Of a DNA stretch of 64,000 nucleotides, positions 59,693 to 64,000 are shown in pieces. Every line of letters begins with the position of its first letter. Positions within the stretch are counted from its first letter, which is position 1. Both the position numbers and the translations under genes were made by a program. The notes under the pieces were generated by a model. It was not told the DNA's origin, ran no database searches, and was given only the letters and a program-made list of their open reading frames with translations. This DNA is from Papilionanthe hookeriana x Papilionanthe teres (taxonomy: Eukaryota > Streptophyta > Magnoliopsida > Asparagales > Orchidaceae). Location of the stretch: positions 103,310,022 to 103,374,021 of the forward strand of contig CM040428.1 in assembly GCA_022702705.1 (NCBI GenBank), read 5' to 3'.

Positions 59693-62600
59693 AAACTCAC
59701 CTTCTTACCGAGCTTATTTCGATTCTCCATACACATTGGGTTAATTTCATGCTAGGTTAGCCGTATAGATAGGTTTGTTTAGGTTAGATGAAGCTCTAGG
59801 AACAAACCCCTTGCTATTTGGTTGAGTCTAGCTCGAGATCTTAAGTTTAGAAGATGGAGGGCTCACGGGAAGGACCAAGTGAAGACAATGACCCACAATA
59901 GTTCGATTGAGCGTGTATCGAATTGAGGGTTGGGATTGTGTTGGACAGAAGATCTTGACATAAAGCGCGGCCGCGTGGGAATTAAGTCAGAAGGCGACTT
60001 CAAATGATGGAGCGACGCGTAGTACTTCGGAGCTGCCGAAGATGAGGTGGCGCCGCATGGTTTAAGTAGGAAATTAGGGGTATTTTGATTTATTTAAATT
60101 CAGTTAACTTTAAAAATCCATAACTTGGTGTAGAAAAATCAGAAAAATAAAAGAAAAATACCCTAATGCTCAGTGAATAGAGGAGAGCAATGTGAAAATT
60201 ATTTGAAGTTTATTTGATGAATATTTTATTTCTAATTAAGTAAATAATGTTTGGATTTTTTTTAATTCTCCATTGGCATAGACATGTCACCATGGATTGA
60301 TATATGGGGATCTCTTCCTCTCTGTCATGGGGGTTCTCCTCTGATTTTTCCAAAGTCAAAGGAGATCTCTATACAGAGATCTCTATTTTTTCAAATTATC
60401 ATGTCTATTTTGATATAAAAATTGTAATAATTAAAATATGATCAGAAAAATATGAAATAAATTTTGGTAGGTTACTTATGATCAGAGGACCCTAAAAAAA
60501 AATGTAAACTTGGTCTAACTCATTAAGTATAACCCTAAAGGTAATTAAGACCTAAAATTCAAATAAAATAAATTGGATTAACTAAAAATGTAAGTGAACT
60601 AAAAATTACTCTCCACTATAATTTAAGGTCAAGGAAACTCCCCATAAAAATTTCAAGTCAAATGGAGTTAATTTAAATGCTTAAATGAATTTAACAAGTT
60701 AAATCACATTTTTGGCAATTATATAATTATAATAATTAAAATACACTTAAAGAAATTACCAAATTAATTTTGGGAGTCTTATGTGATCATAGGAATCTCT
60801 GAAAAATAAAATTGTAGTTAAAATAAAGTTTTCATTTTTAAGCATTGTTTTAATATTTGAATAATTAAATATTAATAAAAATCACAAAGTTTATAAAATT
60901 GTTGTAAATGTTTCAAATTGTCTACTAATCATTTGGGAACAATTGGGGTAATTTTTGTAACTCTATAAATGAAGATATTAAATTTTAAAGGAATAAAATC
61001 ATTTTCTAAAAGCTAAAAAATGAATTTCCTTAACTTTCCATGAAAATAATTCTAAAAATGAAAATAAAAATTAAAAAAATATGAAATTTGTTTTCCTGGG
61101 TTCCCTGACCTTAGAGAGATTCATGAAAAATATAAAACTTAATTTTCAACCCACAAAGTATTTTATAATTAATCAATACTCCAGAACTTAAAATAATTCT
61201 AATAATTAAATTAAAGCTCAATAAATCATAAAATTTGGTCCAAGTGGTTCTCTGGTCTATGTGAACCTCTAATAATTTTTTTAGGGATAGAAACTTTATT
61301 TTGACTAAATTATTGAATTTCCCTTAAAAAATCCTTATTTTTGCATTAAAATAATTATATAAATTATATTAATTATTGAAAAGTCACATTTTCTCCTCTA
61401 ATATTTTAATTGCCAATGGGTGGGGTAGCAAAAAATTTTAAAGTCATTTGAGTTAAATTTAATGAATTATGAAGTGATAAAGGCCTTTACGGGCAAAAGT
61501 GAAATTTTGAAGAATTTAATCTTAATCACATTTAGGCTTAATTAAAGTGGGAAATGGGTAATGAATGATTTTAATTATTATGTTTGAATGATTAAAATAT
61601 AAAGGGATAAATGGTCGAAACCCATCTCACTTTTATCATATTAAAAAGATAAAATTTATGATTTAATTAATCATTATAATTTGGAGAAGAATTAAAGTAA
61701 GTGATCCTTAAGGTTAGGGGTTGATTTTGGAAGTTGATGTTTCACTAGTTTAATACCCCTATTTGATGTTTAAATGATAATTCAATATTTTGATGAGAAT
61801 CGTACTCATAAAAGTCACTTAACTTCTTTTTCTAAAAGTATTAATATACCCACTAAAATCTTAAGGGCTTAGTAGTGAGCTAGGCTTAATTGAAAATTTG
61901 ACTAATGAGAATTATAAAAAAGTAACACAATTGATCTTAAATCACTTTTGAAATACTAAAAGCCCATCAAATTTGATTAAATTCTTCCATAAATTAATTT
62001 TTCCTGTAAAGGCTCCACTTACGTAATTCGTAAGTGAAATATAAAATGATAACTAGCCCACCTATTGGGATAATTAAAACATTGGCTAACTGAGCATAAG
62101 GATATAAAACAGATGAGTCATTTAATAATTATGATAAGCCTAAAATGACCTCAAGGAAGCTCAAAAGAATTGTGAAATGTTTACGTACCTCCTAGACTCA
62201 TTTAACAAATCTTCTTAACACGTAGTAGGATAACTGGCCTATCATATTTATTAAATGAAGAGATCTCTTAAATGGATGAATAGGACCCATCAAGTTATGG
62301 CATAGAGTTTGGTAGGCCTGTAATGAACCAATCTATAGGCTTTCACATTCCTACAAATTATAAATGTTTATTGTAAAGATACTAAATATTCAGATGGAGG
62401 AATGAGAAGACTCGCTAAGTAAATTTTTATAGTTTATAGCGCTTTATTTTCCTGCACTTTCCTTACTTTTCTCACTTATAAGCTTGCATGTTAAACAACA
62501 ATGTCACCTTGCATGAAAACCAAAACTTTTAGGATTGCCACAAAACCAAAACTAAAATTAAACTAAAACAAAACAAGATAAAATTCACCGCAACAACATT

Positions 62601-63914
62601 CAAAAAAATAAGACAACCCAAAATTTAATCACAAACAAAACAAAAAAATCACAATTGCAACTAAATTAAAACGACTTTATCAAATGATCCAGAATACCTT
62701 GGAGGATACAACCTACGGTTGTTAACAAGATTTCTCACTTTTTGTATGAAAGTATGGAACTCATTAAGTTTGTTTTAGTAAATTCATCTGGACTAAGTGA
62801 ATCTGAAGAAAATAGTGGTGCCGGGATGATGGAACTGTGGGATCTTAACCGGCTCCACTTAATCAACTTAAACATTGTCCCCTAATAAAACATTATGACA
62901 CCTCCATTTAAATATTTCTGTAACATGACACTTCTCTTTTCCTTTACAATTGACACTTCTTTAAACTAAATTCGCTACGACGAGGAGCTTAGAGCATGCA
63001 TAGTGGGCAGCACGGTCATCTTCAACAGTAAAACTCCTTAAAAATTAAAACAACAAGTCATATGACTTCGAGGTAGCTTGCCTACTGCAACATAAACCCT
63101 CACTTTATCTCCTTAGGCCTTTGCATGAACAGGTTGTGCAATATCCCTAACTCATCTTAGGATTCTGTGGTTGTCATCGGGTATGACATAAACCCTCCTA
63201 TCTTCCAGGTTATTCACAAGATTGGTGGCAAATGAGTGTAAGCCCTAAATAATAAAATTGACAGGATGAAACATCAAATAAATATTCCAAATTGAAGCCA
63301 AACCATAGGATAGTTCAGGAAAACACTAAGATCTCTCTTGGATCTATGTCTTTCCCCTAGTCTTTCCTTCCTTTGGATTCCTACAAAAATTGTTCCAAAA
63401 TTTGAGCCACTCACCTATTGGATCTCTTATTACCACATTCTCTTGAGGAACCTTACCCTTTTGGAAATCATGAATACAAATGTTTCTTGATCTATATCAA
63501 GAGTTTTCTTAGGCGACTTCGGTTACCTAAGATGTAATTAACTTTAGAGACTTACTCTTATAGGAAACTTAAAGACCCCAGACTAAACAAATATCATAGA
63601 TTCTCCTATCTAATTCCTCCATATTAGATAAGAGAAATTGTCAGTTGACATAAACAGTTCGCAGACTAAACAAATATCATGGATTCTTTAGTTTATTTGA
63701 TCAAGGCTCACTACTAAGCAACGTGTTCATTCTTTAGGATAAACACATAGCTTGTAGTAAAGTGCTTGATTATTTTAAACTATCGATTATATGAGATCGG
63801 TTTGATTTCATATTTTAAAATAAAAAAATAATATTTTTTTGAAATTCTATTTATTAAATTAAATCTGTACCATCTAAAAATACGAAGGGTTCACTTTAAC
63901 AGCTGGCAATTTTC

Positions 63915-63932
63915 TGGCGACTCCGCTGGGGA
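63915..63932 (+). other. Primer binding site of G4
   Basis: TGGCGACTCCGCTGGGGA, identical to the G1 site. It shows that 57300-63908 is a 5' LTR and that the interior begins here. Confidence 0.9.
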
Positions 63933-64000
63933 GTTCATTTCTCTCTTCATTAAGATCAGGAAATATTATATTCATACATAGGTAATGAGTTCATGTCCCT
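63933..64000 (+). mobile_element. First bases of the G4 interior
   Basis: Similar to the G1 leader at 19197-19260 (CTCTCTTCATT, GATCAGGAAAT, GTAATGAGTTCATGTCCCT). The reading frames lie beyond the window. Confidence 0.7.

Larger units (their letters stand above)
57300..63908 (+). mobile_element. 5' LTR of giant Tat/Ogre-like element G4 (6.6 kb)
   Basis: TGTAACCTCACTTTTGG to AGCTGGCA, 6609 bp, six bases before the PBS. Colinear with the G1 LTR at roughly 65-75% identity by eye: the same opening hairpin idea, G-poor U3 (57800-58880), a TATA box, donor, GC patch (59960-60060), and a 3' segment around TTCATCTGGACTAAGTGAAT at 62783. It has no AAATT array. The expected left duplication is CATCA at 57295-57299; the right copy is outside the window. 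Confidence 0.9.

Overview
This is nuclear DNA from a flowering plant, almost certainly a gene-poor, repeat-dense (pericentromeric-type) stretch. I find no ordinary host gene, no rRNA and no tRNA. Nearly everything recognisable is a Ty3/gypsy LTR retrotransposon, a decayed LTR, or a satellite array. Two lineages dominate. The first is a giant Tat/Ogre-like family with 6.6-7.4 kb LTRs and an arginine-tRNA-type primer binding site (copies G1-G4). The second is an Athila-like family with about 1.6-1.9 kb LTRs and an aspartate-tRNA-type primer site (copies A, B and three LTR remnants).

Layout. 1-3003: first 3 kb of a minus-strand LTR (G2), inserted into the integrase region of Athila-like element B. 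3004-8397: element B on the minus strand (5' LTR, PBS, broken gag-pol, reverse transcriptase core deleted). 8398-11690: 3' part and 3' LTR of element A on the plus strand. 11748-38777: a structurally complete 27.0 kb element (G1) with two 7.4 kb LTRs and a CAAAT target-site duplication. 38783-52712: decayed DNA holding three Athila-like LTR remnants, a worn 54-bp minisatellite, (AT)n tracts and long unassigned stretches. About 52755-57299: a minus-strand G-family LTR (G3) with a 3 kb composite satellite inside it. 57300-64000: a plus-strand G-family 5' LTR (G4), its PBS and the first bases of its interior.

G1 is the centre of interest. Its interior runs PBS, leader, gag, protease, reverse transcriptase, first RNase H, second (archaeal-type) RNase H, integrase. 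It then carries an extra 3' open reading frame whose C-terminal half is an AlkB/ALKBH-type Fe(II)/2-oxoglutarate dioxygenase. This most resembles the plant ALKBH9/ALKBH10 RNA m6A demethylase group and keeps all the metal- and 2-oxoglutarate-binding residues. A good 3' splice-site sequence sits directly before its start codon. A similar one sits before the gag start codon, and all four G-family LTRs share a 5' splice-site sequence. I infer an expression plan in which one LTR donor splices either to gag or to the AlkB reading frame. This copy is dead: frames are shifted and stop codons interrupt gag, protease, polymerase and the AlkB frame. The family design can still be read.
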